From contig NZ_JOCA01000027.1 in the NCBI RefSeq assembly GCF_000718785.1, positions 45,185 through 109,184 on the forward strand: 64,000 bases of DNA. The letters are read 5' to 3'. Every line of letters starts with the position of its first letter. Positions within the stretch are counted from its first letter, which is position 1. Origin of the DNA: Streptomyces sp. NRRL WC-3626. Its GTDB lineage: Bacteria > Actinomycetota > Actinomycetes > Streptomycetales > Streptomycetaceae. A program made the translations under genes and the position numbers. Shown piece after piece: positions 1 to 8,878 of this stretch. A model generated the notes under the pieces. That model ran no database searches. It was not told the DNA's origin and saw only the letters and a program-made list of their open reading frames with translations.

Positions 1-262
1 ACAGCAGCAGCATGATCGTGCCGTGCAGGGTGAACAGCTGGTTGAACTGCTGGTTGTCGACGATCTGCAGTCCGGGCCGGGCCAGTTCCGCCCGCATCAG
101 CAGGGCCATCACGCCGGCGATCAGGAAGAACACGAACGACGTGATCAGATAGAGGTGGCCGATCTTCTTGTGGTCCGTGGTGGTCAGCCAGTCGATCACC
201 AGTCGTCCGCGCCGCTGCCGCCGCGCCGGTCGCGCCGTCGCCTGGACGGTCTGCGTCCCCAT
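1..262 (-). CDS. ctaD: Cytochrome c oxidase subunit I, N-terminal part (cut by window edge)
   Basis: Catalytic haem-copper subunit of the aa3-type terminal oxidase, which reduces oxygen in the cytoplasmic membrane. About 87 residues are visible. A basic leader is followed by the family-typical [18 protein letters not shown], then a first membrane helix (about residues 42-62), and the window ends inside [13 protein letters not shown], whose histidine is the expected haem ligand. The ATG at 262 is preceded by GAGGAG and AAGGGG on the minus strand. The gene continues leftward out of the window. It is the only respiratory gene here, so nothing can be said about its operon. Identification rests on the highly conserved first segment. 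Confidence 0.93.
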   Translation of the reverse strand, partial: MGTQTVQATARPARRQRRGRLVIDWLTTTDHKKIGHLYLITSFVFFLIAGVMALLMRAELARPGLQIVDNQQFNQLFTLHGTIMLLL

Positions 263-686
263 CGCTCGCCCCTTCGCTCCTCGCGCGCCGGGCCCGCTCG
301 GGCCCGCGCCGCCTGTCCCTCCGGGCCCACGCCATGATGCTCGCCCCTGCCCGTTTACGACAGGGGACGTGGCGGATCGTGTGGCGGAAAAGCGCATTTT
401 CTGTGCGCACCGGCTTGTGCGGTCATGTGTGTCGGCGGAAAACGAATGAGGCCCCGGGAGTACTTCGCACGGCATTTTCCGCCGACGCCGAACACGCCCG
501 TGGTGTGACACGCGGGAATTACGTTCGAATACCTGCGGAAGGGGTACGGAACCGTCCGTCCGGGTGAAGGCCACCGTCACGAACGTCTGTCGTGATCCTG
601 TGACAGAAGTGTGACCGCCACAGGATCCGGCCGGGTGTTCCCGGGGTGGGCTTCCCCGCTCACGAGGCAGGGCATAGCGTGGCCGT
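263..686. other. Intergenic region between ctaD and the I78 gene
   Basis: A 424-base gap between divergent genes. No open frame here looks coding. It holds an inverted repeat at 594-627 (listed separately) and, 7 bases before the downstream ATG, a TAGCGT hexamer at 675-680 that fits the -10 box of a leaderless Streptomyces promoter. The ctaD promoter should also lie here, but I could not recognise it. Confidence 0.5.
594..627. promoter_or_regulatory. Inverted repeat GATCCTGTG-N16-CACAGGATC
   Basis: Two perfect 9-base arms (594-602 and 619-627) separated by 16 bases lie about 60-90 bases before the I78 start. It could be a regulator dyad or an RNA hairpin. No neighbouring regulator gene suggests an owner. 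Confidence 0.45.
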
Positions 687-902
687 ATGGCACCCATTCC
701 GACACCCTCGGCGGAACCCCAGGACAGCCCGGACGCCTATGTCGGCCTTGCCGCGGACCGGGCCGAGGACCTCGCGCGCGAGCGCGGCTGGTCGACGGTG
801 CGGGCGCTCGCGCCGGGGACGATCATCACCATGGAGTACCGCATGGGCCGGCTCAACTTCGAGGTGCGGGACGGCCGGGTGGCGCGGGCCTGGAAGGGCT
901 GA
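687..902 (+). CDS. I78 family peptidase inhibitor
   Basis: Small (71 aa) predicted inhibitor of serine peptidases of the I78 (elastase inhibitor AFUEI) family. The protein is essentially one domain: a GW pair followed by [16 protein letters not shown] and then [11 protein letters not shown], which carry the family pattern GW-x-R-x-PG-x-T-x-D/E-YR-x-RLN. There is no signal peptide, so it probably acts inside the cell or is released without Sec. No RBS precedes the ATG, and a TAGCGT box 7 bases upstream suggests a leaderless transcript. It converges with the PAP2 gene, with 9 bases between the stops. The target protease is unknown. Confidence 0.85.
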   Translation: MAPIPTPSAEPQDSPDAYVGLAADRAEDLARERGWSTVRALAPGTIITMEYRMGRLNFEVRDGRVARAWKG

Positions 903-911
903 CGCCCGCCG

Positions 912-1913
912 TCAGGGGCGGCTCGCCGACGTCGTGCCGCGCGGGTGGCGCTCCGGGTGTGGCGGGCGGCGGCTGCCCGCCGGTGTGACCGGGGAGCGCT
1001 CCCCGCGGGTCGTGTGCGGCCCGGGTGCCAGGTAGGCAGGCGACCGGGTGGACGGGCGCCCCGTGGCGAGCGGCTCGGGAGCCGCGTCGGCGCGGTCCGT
1101 GAGCGGCTTGAGCATGACGGGCCGCGCGAGAGCGCCGGGCTCGGCCGCGCCCGCCCGGCGTACCCGCCAGCGGGCCCGGAGGTCGAAGATCCGCGCCTCC
1201 GTGCGGGCGATCAGCGGCTCGAACCAGGGCAGCGCCAGCAGGATCAGCAGGCCCGCGACCCAGCCCAGGACCACATCGCTCAGCCAGTGCGTCCCGATGT
1301 ACACGGTGGACAGTCCCACCCCGAGCGAAGTGACCGCGGACAGGGCGGACAGCCAGCGGCGCGCTCTCGGGGTGGAGGCCAGATAGGCCAGGATTCCCCA
1401 GGTCACCACGGCGTTCGCGGTGTGGCCGCTGGGAAATATATCGCCGCCGAGCCACATCTCGTTCGAGCCGATCTCGGTGGCGTAGTGCGGGCCGAGGCGG
1501 CCCATGCCGTACTTCGCGGCACCGACGGTGACGTTGAGCAGCAGCAGGGAGACACCGAGGGCGAGCAGGGGACGCAGCGTGTGCTGCCGCCAGGAGCGCC
1601 AGCCCAGCCAGGCCGCCACCATCACGGCGGTCGGGCCGCGCTGGCCGAGCACCACGTAGTAGTCGACGAAGGCGTGGATCTCGGACCACTGCTGGTAGGG
1701 GCGGAAGAACATCACCTGCCAGTCCAGCCGGACCAGCCAGGAGGTGATCAGCACGGCCCACACGATCGCCAGATAGAAGGCCAGGGAGGCGCCGAACAGC
1801 ACCACCCGGTGCCGGCTCATTCGCGGCACGCCGATGTGAGCCGGTCGTTCCGGCTCACGATCCAGCCTCGCGAACACCCGGTCCAGACGGGTGGGCTTCC
1901 GTTCGGTACGCAC
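912..1913 (-). CDS. PAP2 family membrane phosphatase
   Basis: Integral membrane lipid phosphatase of the PAP2 superfamily, likely acting on phosphatidate, undecaprenyl diphosphate or a similar lipid. The three signature blocks are present in order: KYGMGRLGP (a variant of KxxxxxxRP), PSGHTANAV, and TVYIGTHWLSDVVLGW with the catalytic His and Asp. Several hydrophobic helices surround them. The C-terminal roughly 90 residues are Pro/Arg-rich and probably disordered cytoplasmic tail. I chose the GTG at 1913 (MRTERKPTRLDRV); an ATG at 1988 in the same frame adds 25 unlikely residues. Neither start has a clear RBS. No pathway partner is adjacent. Confidence 0.88.
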   Translation of the reverse strand: MRTERKPTRLDRVFARLDREPERPAHIGVPRMSRHRVVLFGASLAFYLAIVWAVLITSWLVRLDWQVMFFRPYQQWSEIHAFVDYYVVLGQRGPTAVMVAAWLGWRSWRQHTLRPLLALGVSLLLLNVTVGAAKYGMGRLGPHYATEIGSNEMWLGGDIFPSGHTANAVVTWGILAYLASTPRARRWLSALSAVTSLGVGLSTVYIGTHWLSDVVLGWVAGLLILLALPWFEPLIARTEARIFDLRARWRVRRAGAAEPGALARPVMLKPLTDRADAAPEPLATGRPSTRSPAYLAPGPHTTRGERSPVTPAGSRRPPHPERHPRGTTSASRP

Positions 1914-2151
1914 CCAATCGACGTTACAGCGAGTGAGCGCGGAACCCTGTCGAATCAGCCTCTTTGTGATGACGATGTGATGTGGCATTCCTCTCAGGAG
2001 GACCTTTAATGCCGGTGAATCCCTAAACCCCGGATGCCCCGGACTTCAATTCCTTTGATCATTCAGGGCGAGGGTTTTATCGCGCTTTTAAATTCGTTCA
2101 CCGGGGGCTCGTACGGAATTTCCCCGGCGCTCATCGGCCGTCCGGGGCGGG

Positions 2152-3474
2152 TCAGGGCGGACCGGAGCCGTTCAGCCAGAAGGCCCCGTACACCGCCGAG
2201 GCCACCGCGACCGCCCCCACGACCAGCGCCGACCTGCGCGTACGCAGCCGGGCCAGGGCCAGGGCGAGGGGCAGCAGCAGGGGGAAGGCGGGCAGCAGCA
2301 GCCGCGGCTTCGAGCCGAAGTAGCTCGACGCGCACAGGGCGAGCGCGGTGACGACACCGGCGTACACCAGCAGGGGGAGCGGCTGCCGCTGCCGTACACA
2401 GACGACGTACAGCCGGAGCAGGAGGCCGACGCCGATCAGCAGGCCGAGGCCCGCGAGGGCGGACGGGAACGACGTGAACTTGGCGGCGACGAAACGGGCG
2501 AAGGCGTAGCCGCCGTCGAAGCCGTTGCGCCACCCGGCCTGTACATCGAGATATCCCAGCGGTCCGTCTCCGGTGCGGTGGCCGACCCACAGAACGTAAC
2601 CGGCGGCTCCGAGGGGCGCGAGGAGCATGCCGAGGATCCGGCGCAGGCGCACCTCCGGAAGGTGCGGCGCGCTCCGGGCGCCCTCCGGTGCGGGGGCGCG
2701 CCGCTCCGGCGCGGGTGCGCCGGAGTGTCCGCCCGGCCGTGCGCCGTCCGCGGGCGCCGTGCTGCGGTGCCGCGCGAAAGGGGTGCGGTCCCGCGTGCGG
2801 TCCCGTATGCGATCCCGCGTGCGGTCCCGTGGGCGTTCGCGGAGGAACGCGGCGATGCCCGCCGCCCAGACCGCCGCGACCACCGCCAGCCCCACCGGGC
2901 GGGTCAGGCCCGCCAGGCCGGCCAGGACTCCCGCCGTCACCCAGCGCCCCGTCAGCACGGCGTACAGCGACCACGCGGCGAGCGCGGTGAACAGGGACTC
3001 GCTGTACGCCATCGACTGCACGATCCCGACCGGCAGCACCGCCCACAGCAGCACCGCGCACACCCCGGCCCGGCGCCCGTACACGTGGTCGGCCACGGCG
3101 AAGATCCCCCAGGCCGCCGCGAGCGAGGCGAGCACGGCCACCACGAAGCCGCCGTCGGCGTACGACAGCGGGGACACCGTCGCGACCAGCCGCTCCAGCC
3201 ATGGCAGCAGCGGGAAGAACGCCAGGTTGGAGTGCACGTCGCCGTTGGGCAGCCGCACCTCGTAGCCGTACCCGAGTTCGGCGACCCTCGTGTACCAGAG
3301 CGCGTCCCAGCGGGCGGTCAGCAGGGTGTACGCGTCCTTGCCGCGCGCCCCGCTCCACACGGCCAGCACCACCAGGCCCAGGGCACGCACGGCGGCGTAC
3401 CCGAGGAGCGCGGGGGCGGCGCGGCGCAGGGCGCCGGAGCGCGCCGGGGCGACGCGTACGTCGAGATCGTTCAC
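2152..3474 (-). CDS. PIG-V-like (GT-C) mannosyltransferase, integral membrane
   Basis: Polytopic membrane glycosyltransferase of about 440 aa. The first loop has RWDALWYTRVAELGYGYE and then HSNLAFFPLLPW, the pattern of PIG-V/GPI-mannosyltransferase-2-like enzymes that use polyprenyl-phosphate-mannose; roughly ten hydrophobic segments follow. The likely job is mannosylation of a secreted glycan or protein, but the acceptor is unknown. A central cytoplasmic or periplasmic linker is low in complexity (RDRTRDRIRDRTRDRT) and is encoded by 12-base tandem repeats. GTG at 3474 gives the compact start MNDLDVRV; the frame stays open far upstream, but that part is the shadow of the MFS gene. It is divergent from that MFS gene. 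Confidence 0.82.
   Translation of the reverse strand: MNDLDVRVAPARSGALRRAAPALLGYAAVRALGLVVLAVWSGARGKDAYTLLTARWDALWYTRVAELGYGYEVRLPNGDVHSNLAFFPLLPWLERLVATVSPLSYADGGFVVAVLASLAAAWGIFAVADHVYGRRAGVCAVLLWAVLPVGIVQSMAYSESLFTALAAWSLYAVLTGRWVTAGVLAGLAGLTRPVGLAVVAAVWAAGIAAFLRERPRDRTRDRIRDRTRDRTPFARHRSTAPADGARPGGHSGAPAPERRAPAPEGARSAPHLPEVRLRRILGMLLAPLGAAGYVLWVGHRTGDGPLGYLDVQAGWRNGFDGGYAFARFVAAKFTSFPSALAGLGLLIGVGLLLRLYVVCVRQRQPLPLLVYAGVVTALALCASSYFGSKPRLLLPAFPLLLPLALALARLRTRRSALVVGAVAVASAVYGAFWLNGSGPP
2783..2830. repeat. Four 12-base tandem repeats inside the mannosyltransferase gene
   Basis: Four consecutive copies of a 12-mer of the form GTGCGGTCCCGY (third copy ATGCGATCCCGC). They encode the Arg/Asp-rich RDRT-type linker between membrane segments. 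Such in-frame repeats can change copy number by slippage without breaking the frame. Confidence 0.85.
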
Positions 3475-3738
3475 CCGCCCGATTATCGACCCGGCGGGGA
3501 ACCGGTCCGCCCGGCGCGGGCGTGTGACCACCACGGGAGGAGTGGTGTACGCCACATGGATCCGCCGGGACAGTGAGAGGCCCGCCACTCGACCCCGGCT
3601 TCCACTCGCGTACTCTGACGTGTCACTCGCCGATCGCTGCGCGGGCCGGGGATCACCGCTCCTCCCCGGCCGAGTCACGGGGGAGTCCCCGACCCTGTGA
3701 GCCCGCCGATCGCGAGGGAACATCTGGGAGGTACGTAC

Positions 3739-5340
3739 ATGTCCGGGACGACCACGGCCGCCGCCGCGCTGCGCCGTCGGGCGGCCGGGGCCGGTGCCAA
3801 CCGCTGGGTGGTGCTCGTCGTCCTGTGCGCCAGCCTGCTCCTGGTCGCCGTCGACGCCACCGTGCTGCACGTGGCGGTTCCCGCGGTCACCGAGGACCTC
3901 AGGCCCGGCGCGATGGAACTGCTCTGGATCGTCGACGCCTATCCGTTGGTCTGCGCCTCGCTGCTGATCCTCTTCGGCACCCTCGGGGACCGGATCGGCC
4001 GCAGACGCGTACTGCTGCTCGGCTACGCCCTGTTCGGCGTCGCCTCCGGCATGGCGGCCCTCGCGGACAGCGCGCAGGTGCTGATCGTCGCGCGGGCGCT
4101 GCTCGGCGTCGGCGGCGCGATGATCATGCCGGCGACGCTGTCGATCCTGCGCCAGGTCTTCCCCGACCGGCGCGAGCGGGCGCTCGCCATCGGCATCTGG
4201 AGCGCGGTCGCCGCCGTCGGCGCGGCGGTCGGCCCGCTGCTCGGCGGGTTCCTGCTGGAGCACTTCTGGTGGGGCTCGGTGTTCCTGGTCAACATCCCGC
4301 TGATGCTGGTCAGCCTCCCGGTCGGACGCCTTCTGCTGCCCGAGTCGAAGGGCGCGGGCGACGGGCCCTGGGACGTGGTCGGCGCGCTGATGGCCGCGGC
4401 CGGACTGTTCGCGATGGTCCTCGGTGTGAAGCGGCTCGGCGGCGAGGCGTCCGCCGCCGGTGTGTGGACCCTGCTGCCGCTGCTCCTGGGCGCCGGTCTG
4501 CTGGCCGCGTTCGTACGGCGGCAGCGGCGGCGGGCGCATCCGCTGGTCGACCTGCGGATGTTCGCCCGGCCGGCGTTCAGTACGTCGGTGGGGTGCATCG
4601 TGCTGGCGATGCTCGCGCTGGTCGGGCTGGAACTGATCGCCGCCCAGTATCTCCAGCTGGTGCTGGGGCTCTCTCCGCTGGAGACCGGGCTGCGGCTGCT
4701 GCCGCTGACGATCGCCGCGATGGCGGCCGGGCTGGCGGGGGCGCGGATGCTGCGCCGGTTCGGGCCGCGCCGCATGGTCTGCGCCGGCTTCTGTCTGACC
4801 GCGGCCGCGGTGGTGGCCCTGACCGGGATGGGCGGGCAGGACGACTGGCCGCTGCTGCTGACCGGGTTCGTGCTGCTCGGCCTGGGGCTGGAGACCACGC
4901 TGTTCGGGGCGTACGAGTCGATGCTCAGCGAGGCGCCGGCGGCGTCGGCGGGTGGGGCGGCGGCGATCGGGGAGACCTCGTACCAGTTGGGCGCCGGTAT
5001 CGGGATCGCGCTGCTCGGCAGTGTGATGAACGCGGCGTATGCGCCCGGCCTCGCGGAGGTCCCCGGGGTACCGGGGGAGGCGTCCTCGGCGGCGTCGCAC
5101 TCGCTGGGGGAGGCGTACGAGGTGGCCGACGGGCTCGGCGGGCCGGTGGGGAGCGCGTTGCGGGAGGCGGCGCGGGAGGCGTTCGTGCACGGGCTGCATG
5201 TGACGTTGCTGGTCAGCGCGGGGCTGTTGTTGCTCGGGGCGTTGATGGCGTTGCGGTTGCCGCGGGCGATGCAGTGTGAGGCCGCCGCGGTGGAGGTGCC
5301 CGCGCCTCGGGGAGCGGTGGAGTCACGCGTGTCGGTGTGA
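3739..5340 (+). CDS. MFS drug exporter, DHA2 (EmrB/QacA) type, 14 TM
   Basis: Proton-driven multidrug exporter of about 533 aa. Motifs: LLVAVDATVLHVAVPAV in TM1 (motif D1), LGDRIGRRRVLLLGY (motif A) and ARALLGVGGAMIMPATLSIL (motifs B/C), with about 14 hydrophobic segments, the count for DHA2. The ATG at 3739 has a GGGAGG ribosome site 7 bases upstream; the longer frame starting at 3697 lacks one. It is divergent from the mannosyltransferase gene. No TetR/MarR regulator is adjacent, so control is unknown. The substrate cannot be read from sequence. Confidence 0.9.
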   Translation: MSGTTTAAAALRRRAAGAGANRWVVLVVLCASLLLVAVDATVLHVAVPAVTEDLRPGAMELLWIVDAYPLVCASLLILFGTLGDRIGRRRVLLLGYALFGVASGMAALADSAQVLIVARALLGVGGAMIMPATLSILRQVFPDRRERALAIGIWSAVAAVGAAVGPLLGGFLLEHFWWGSVFLVNIPLMLVSLPVGRLLLPESKGAGDGPWDVVGALMAAAGLFAMVLGVKRLGGEASAAGVWTLLPLLLGAGLLAAFVRRQRRRAHPLVDLRMFARPAFSTSVGCIVLAMLALVGLELIAAQYLQLVLGLSPLETGLRLLPLTIAAMAAGLAGARMLRRFGPRRMVCAGFCLTAAAVVALTGMGGQDDWPLLLTGFVLLGLGLETTLFGAYESMLSEAPAASAGGAAAIGETSYQLGAGIGIALLGSVMNAAYAPGLAEVPGVPGEASSAASHSLGEAYEVADGLGGPVGSALREAAREAFVHGLHVTLLVSAGLLLLGALMALRLPRAMQCEAAAVEVPAPRGAVESRVSV

Positions 5341-5421
5341 CCGTATGTGTCCTCCCGTCCCGGACGGGGAAGGGCAGGGTGGACGTGCCGGGGGCTGCCG
5401 CGTACCGTCGGTGCGGTGTTG

Positions 5422-5440
5422 GGACTAGCGGTGCTAGTTT
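5422..5440. promoter_or_regulatory. Motif A operator upstream of gcdH
   Basis: Contains the perfect palindrome ACTAGC-GGT-GCTAGT (5424-5438) followed by TT, 24 bases before the gcdH ATG. The same 19-base pattern occurs at 47076-47094 and 52245-52263. By position it would block a promoter or early elongation of gcdH. Inferred to bind the TetR protein encoded at 51577-52218. Confidence 0.75.
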
Positions 5441-5461
5441 TCGTTTTCGGAGGGTGAATCC

Positions 5462-6652
5462 ATGTCCGCGTCCGCGAAACCGCCCCCCTTCGACCCCGCC
5501 GATCCGCTCGGCCTCGACGAGCTGCTGGAGCCGGAGGACCTGGCCGTGCGGGACACCGTGCGGGCCTGGGCCGCCGACCGGGTGCTGCCGGAGGTCGCCG
5601 GCTGGTACGAGAAGGGCGAGCTGCCCGGTATCCGGGAGCTGGCCCGGGAGCTCGGCGGGATCGGCGCGCTCGGCATGTCCCTCGACGGCTACGGCTGCGC
5701 GGGCGCGAGCGCCGTCCAGTACGGGCTCGCCTGTCTGGAGCTGGAGGCGGCCGACTCCGGGATCCGGTCCCTGGTCTCCGTACAGGGCTCGCTCGCCATG
5801 TACGCCATCCACCGCTTCGGCAGCGAGGAGCAGAAACGGGAGTGGCTGCCCCGGATGGCCGCCGGCGAGGTCATCGGCTGCTTCGGGCTGACCGAGCCCG
5901 ACGTCGGCTCCGACCCCGCCGCCATGCGCACCCACGCCAAGAAGGACGGCACCGACTGGGTGCTCAGCGGGCGCAAGATGTGGATCACCAACGGTTCCGT
6001 GGCCGGAGTCGCCGTCGTGTGGGCGCGGACCGACGAGGGAATCCGCGGCTTCGCCGTACCCACCGGCACCCCCGGCTTCTCCGCGCCCGAGATCAAGCAC
6101 AAGTGGTCGCTGCGCGCCTCCGTCACCAGCGAGCTGGTCCTCGACGGCGTACGGCTGCCCGCCGACGCCGTACTGCCCGGGGTGACCGGTCTCAAGGGCC
6201 CGCTCAGCTGTCTCTCGCACGCCCGGTACGGGATCGTCTGGGGCGCCATGGGCGCCGCGCGGAGCTGCTTCGAGGCGGCCGTCGACTACGCCACGTCACG
6301 GGAGCAGTTCGGGCGGCCCATCGGCGGGTTCCAGCTGACCCAGGCCAAACTCGCCGACATGGCGGTCGAACTGCACAAGGGGATTCTGCTCGCCCACCAT
6401 CTGGGGCGGCGCATGGACGCCGGCCGCCTGCGTCCCGAGCAGGTCAGCTTCGGCAAGCTCAACAACGTCCGCGAGGCCCTCGACATCTGCCGTACGGCCC
6501 GTACGATCCTCGGCGCCAACGGGATCTCGCTGGAGTACCCGGTCATGCGGCACGCGACGAACCTCGAATCGGTGCTGACGTACGAGGGCACCGTCGAGAT
6601 GCACCAGCTCGTGCTGGGCAAGGCGCTCACCGGGCTCGACGCCTTCCGGTGA
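5462..6652 (+). CDS. gcdH: Glutaryl-CoA dehydrogenase-like acyl-CoA dehydrogenase
   Basis: FAD enzyme expected to oxidise and decarboxylate glutaryl-CoA to crotonyl-CoA (lysine, tryptophan or glutarate breakdown). 396 aa, the usual length. Diagnostic blocks resemble human GCDH closely: DSGIRSLVSVQGSL with the substrate Arg, GCFGLTEPDVGSDP, KMWITNGS, SLRASVTSELVLDGV, ARYGIVWGAMGA, and NLESVLTYEGTVEMH holding the catalytic Glu. ATG has GGAGG 9 bases upstream. It stands alone between an exporter and sepF, with a hairpin terminator after it. The palindromic operator at 5422-5440 links its control to the acyl-CoA and aldehyde genes near 47 and 52 kb. Confidence 0.9.
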   Translation: MSASAKPPPFDPADPLGLDELLEPEDLAVRDTVRAWAADRVLPEVAGWYEKGELPGIRELARELGGIGALGMSLDGYGCAGASAVQYGLACLELEAADSGIRSLVSVQGSLAMYAIHRFGSEEQKREWLPRMAAGEVIGCFGLTEPDVGSDPAAMRTHAKKDGTDWVLSGRKMWITNGSVAGVAVVWARTDEGIRGFAVPTGTPGFSAPEIKHKWSLRASVTSELVLDGVRLPADAVLPGVTGLKGPLSCLSHARYGIVWGAMGAARSCFEAAVDYATSREQFGRPIGGFQLTQAKLADMAVELHKGILLAHHLGRRMDAGRLRPEQVSFGKLNNVREALDICRTARTILGANGISLEYPVMRHATNLESVLTYEGTVEMHQLVLGKALTGLDAFR

Positions 6653-6663
6653 GTGCCCGAGGG

Positions 6664-6688
6664 GGCAGGGCCGGGGAGCGGCCCTGCC
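6664..6688. terminator. Bidirectional hairpin between gcdH and sepF paralogue
   Basis: Perfect 9-base stem GGCAGGGCC / GGCCCTGCC with a 7-base loop, exactly between two convergent stop codons. There is no U-run, as is common in Streptomyces. Confidence 0.7.
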
Positions 6689-7126
6689 TCAGCTCTGGTT
6701 GAAGAAGCCGTCCGAACGGTGCGCGGCCGGCTCACCGCTGACGACCTCGGTGTCGGCCGGGCTGAGCAGGAACACCCGGTTCGACACCCGCTCGATGGAG
6801 CCGCGCAGACCGAAGATCAGACCCGCGGCGAAGTCGACGACGCGCTTGGCGTCACCGGCGTCCATGGCCGTGAGGTTCATGATGACGGGAACGCCCTCGC
6901 GGAACAGCTCACCGATGGCACGGGCGTCCCGGAAGCTGTCCGGGGTGACCGTGCCGATCCGGCGCCCCCGCTCCTCGGCGACGTCCGCGGCGACCTTGAC
7001 CCGCGGATCGGTGACCCAGGCCTCGCCGGGCTCGGCCCCGTCGGAGTAGTCGTCGTCGTAGTAACGCTCGTCTTCGTTGTCGTCGACGAGGCCGAGCCAG
7101 GCACTCGCCTTGCGTACCGATCCCAT
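6689..7126 (-). CDS. SepF-like cell division protein (paralogue)
   Basis: SepF anchors FtsZ to the membrane and shapes the division ring. This 145-aa protein has an acidic linker ([16 protein letters not shown]) and then the SepF core: [47 protein letters not shown] and [12 protein letters not shown]. The canonical actinobacterial sepF sits in the ftsZ-ylm cluster, which is not here, so this is one of the extra SepF copies that streptomycetes carry. The N-terminal membrane helix is weak: [16 protein letters not shown] could be a short amphipathic segment. ATG at 7126 follows a GGAGG on the minus strand. Its role may be in sporulation or non-standard septation. Confidence 0.9.
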   Translation of the reverse strand: MGSVRKASAWLGLVDDNEDERYYDDDYSDGAEPGEAWVTDPRVKVAADVAEERGRRIGTVTPDSFRDARAIGELFREGVPVIMNLTAMDAGDAKRVVDFAAGLIFGLRGSIERVSNRVFLLSPADTEVVSGEPAAHRSDGFFNQS

Positions 7127-7323
7127 GGACGCCTCCTCTCACAGCGGTCTTGTGTGCTTTCCGCATCCCTATCGTCGACCATGATGCGGACGTCGCGCCA
7201 AGTGGATAGACGCCGCGCGGGGGGTTTGTGACGGTACTGGTGCACAGCTGATCCGTCGAGACTCCGTGTCCCCCAAGGGTCTTGGTGTAAACGGATGCTG
7301 ACTGTGAGTGAAATATGATTCTT

Positions 7324-7367
7324 CCCGGCGTACGGGTGAGGAAGGGTACGTACGGGTGAACGCCGGG
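7324..7367. repeat. Inverted repeat enclosing a 9-base direct repeat
   Basis: CCCGGCGT (7324-7331) and ACGCCGGG (7360-7367) flank two copies of TACGGGTGA (7331-7339 and 7351-7359). It lies 50-90 bases upstream of the DUF5685 gene and could be an activator or repressor site. No regulator is adjacent. Confidence 0.4.
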
Positions 7368-7416
7368 CCCGATACGATGCCGCCGCTGAACGTCGTACAA
7401 CTGCACGGGGGATGTC

Positions 7417-8580
7417 GTGTTCGGAATGGTCAGGCCGTGTCGGCACCGGCTCGGGGAGAAGCTCACCGCCCAGTGGATGGCCCATCTGTGCGGGCTGTGT
7501 CTCGCCCTGCGCGGGGATCACGGGCAGCTCGCGCGGATCGTCACCAACTACGACGGGCTGCTGATATCCGTCCTGACGGAGGCTCAGGCGGCCCGCCCGG
7601 AGGCGGGGCGGCGCACCGCGGGGCCGTGTCCGCTGCGCGGGATGCGCACCGCGTCCGTCGCGCACGGTGAGGGCGCGCGGCTCGCGGCGGCCGTCTCCCT
7701 CGTCCTCGCCTCCGCCAAGGTGCGCGACCATGTCGCCGACGGTGACGGGATGCTGGCGCGCAAGCCGGTCGCGCTCGCCGCGCGGCGGGTGGCGGCGGGC
7801 TGGGACCGGGCGGGGGCGCGGACCGGTTCGGCCGTCGGCTTCGACACCGCCGTCCTCGTCGACGCCGTGGACCGGCAGACCGGCATCGAGACCCTCGCCG
7901 GGCCCGGCACCCCGATCCTCACCGTCACCGAGCCCACCGAGACCGCGACGGCGGCGGCCTTCGCGCACACCGCGGTGCTCGCCGGGCGGCCGGGCAACGC
8001 CGTACCGCTCGCGGAGGCCGGGCGTCTCTTCGGGCGCCTCGCGCATCTGCTGGACGCCGTGGAGGACCGGGAGGCCGACGCCGCCTCGGGTGCCTGGAAC
8101 CCGCTCACCGCCACCGGGACCCCGCTGGAGGAGGCCCGCCGGCTCGCCGACGACGCGGTGCACGGCATCCGGCTCGCCCTGCGCGAGGCCGAGTTCACCG
8201 ACGGTGGTCTCGCGCACCGGCTGCTCGTCCATGAACTGCCCAACTCCGTCCATCGCGCCTTCGGTACGGTCTCCTGTGCCCACGGAGCGGGCCCCTACGC
8301 CCCTCCCGGCGGCCCCGGTGCCCCGCTCCCGCCCGGACCGCCGCGCCGTGACCCGCGCGGGCTGCTGGCCGGCTGCGCCGTGTGGCTGGGACTCGCCTGC
8401 ACCTGTCAGCTGTGCTGCGGCACCTACGACGATCCCTGGAGCCGGGAGCAGAAGCAGGGGCCCTGCACCAACTGCGACTGCAGCGGGTGCGGCGACTGCT
8501 GCAGCTGCTGTGACTGCTGCAACTGCTGCGGTGAGGACGGATGCTGCGGCGACGGCTGCGACTGCGGCTGCGACTGCTGA
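7417..8580 (+). CDS. DUF5685 protein with Cys-rich C-terminal tail
   Basis: Protein of 387 aa of unknown function. The N-terminal part begins FGMVRPCRHRLGEKL and AQWMAHLCGLCLALR, matching the actinobacterial DUF5685 family; conserved Cys and His in the first 90 residues could bind metal. The core is alpha-helical and Ala-rich. After a Pro/Gly linker and one hydrophobic segment (LLAGCAVWLGLACTC), the last 60 residues contain 22 cysteines in CC, CxC and CxxC arrays. I infer metal or redox binding. Start is GTG at 7417 after GGGGGAT. It is monocistronic, divergent from sepF. Function not assigned. Confidence 0.85.
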   Translation: MFGMVRPCRHRLGEKLTAQWMAHLCGLCLALRGDHGQLARIVTNYDGLLISVLTEAQAARPEAGRRTAGPCPLRGMRTASVAHGEGARLAAAVSLVLASAKVRDHVADGDGMLARKPVALAARRVAAGWDRAGARTGSAVGFDTAVLVDAVDRQTGIETLAGPGTPILTVTEPTETATAAAFAHTAVLAGRPGNAVPLAEAGRLFGRLAHLLDAVEDREADAASGAWNPLTATGTPLEEARRLADDAVHGIRLALREAEFTDGGLAHRLLVHELPNSVHRAFGTVSCAHGAGPYAPPGGPGAPLPPGPPRRDPRGLLAGCAVWLGLACTCQLCCGTYDDPWSREQKQGPCTNCDCSGCGDCCSCCDCCNCCGEDGCCGDGCDCGCDC

Positions 8581-8878
8581 CGGACGGGTCATCCGGAGGG
8601 GCGAATTCCGGCCACGGCGCACCTGTTCGACCGGCCGTGATACGGGTGTGACCACGGGTAACGCGATCCCGCGTGGGGATCAAATCTCCTAGAGGGTTCA
8701 AAGGTTGACGGCCAAAAGGCACCCTTGCGCCGAACGGTCGGTCGGCCGAATACTCGCCCACAGCGCTTGTCAGGGGCACGGCATATTCGGAATCCGGGCA
8801 TCCGGGGCCCCCTGACTGCGCCTCACCGGGCCCACAACCCCACGAGGGCCCCCTACTTCCTTTGTGGAGGAACGAGAA

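Noticed and set aside
2009..2026. Tiny frame ATG-CCG-GTG-AAT-CCC-TAA with a perfect AGGAGG 8 bases before it
   Set aside because: Only five residues and no downstream gene to regulate on that strand; the AGGAGG may be chance.
2152..5199. Very long minus-strand frame (about 1015 codons) covering the MFS and mannosyltransferase genes
   Set aside because: The upper two thirds are the antisense of the MFS gene (Arg/Gln/Pro-rich, no family). Only the part from GTG 3474 has membrane-protein character and motifs.
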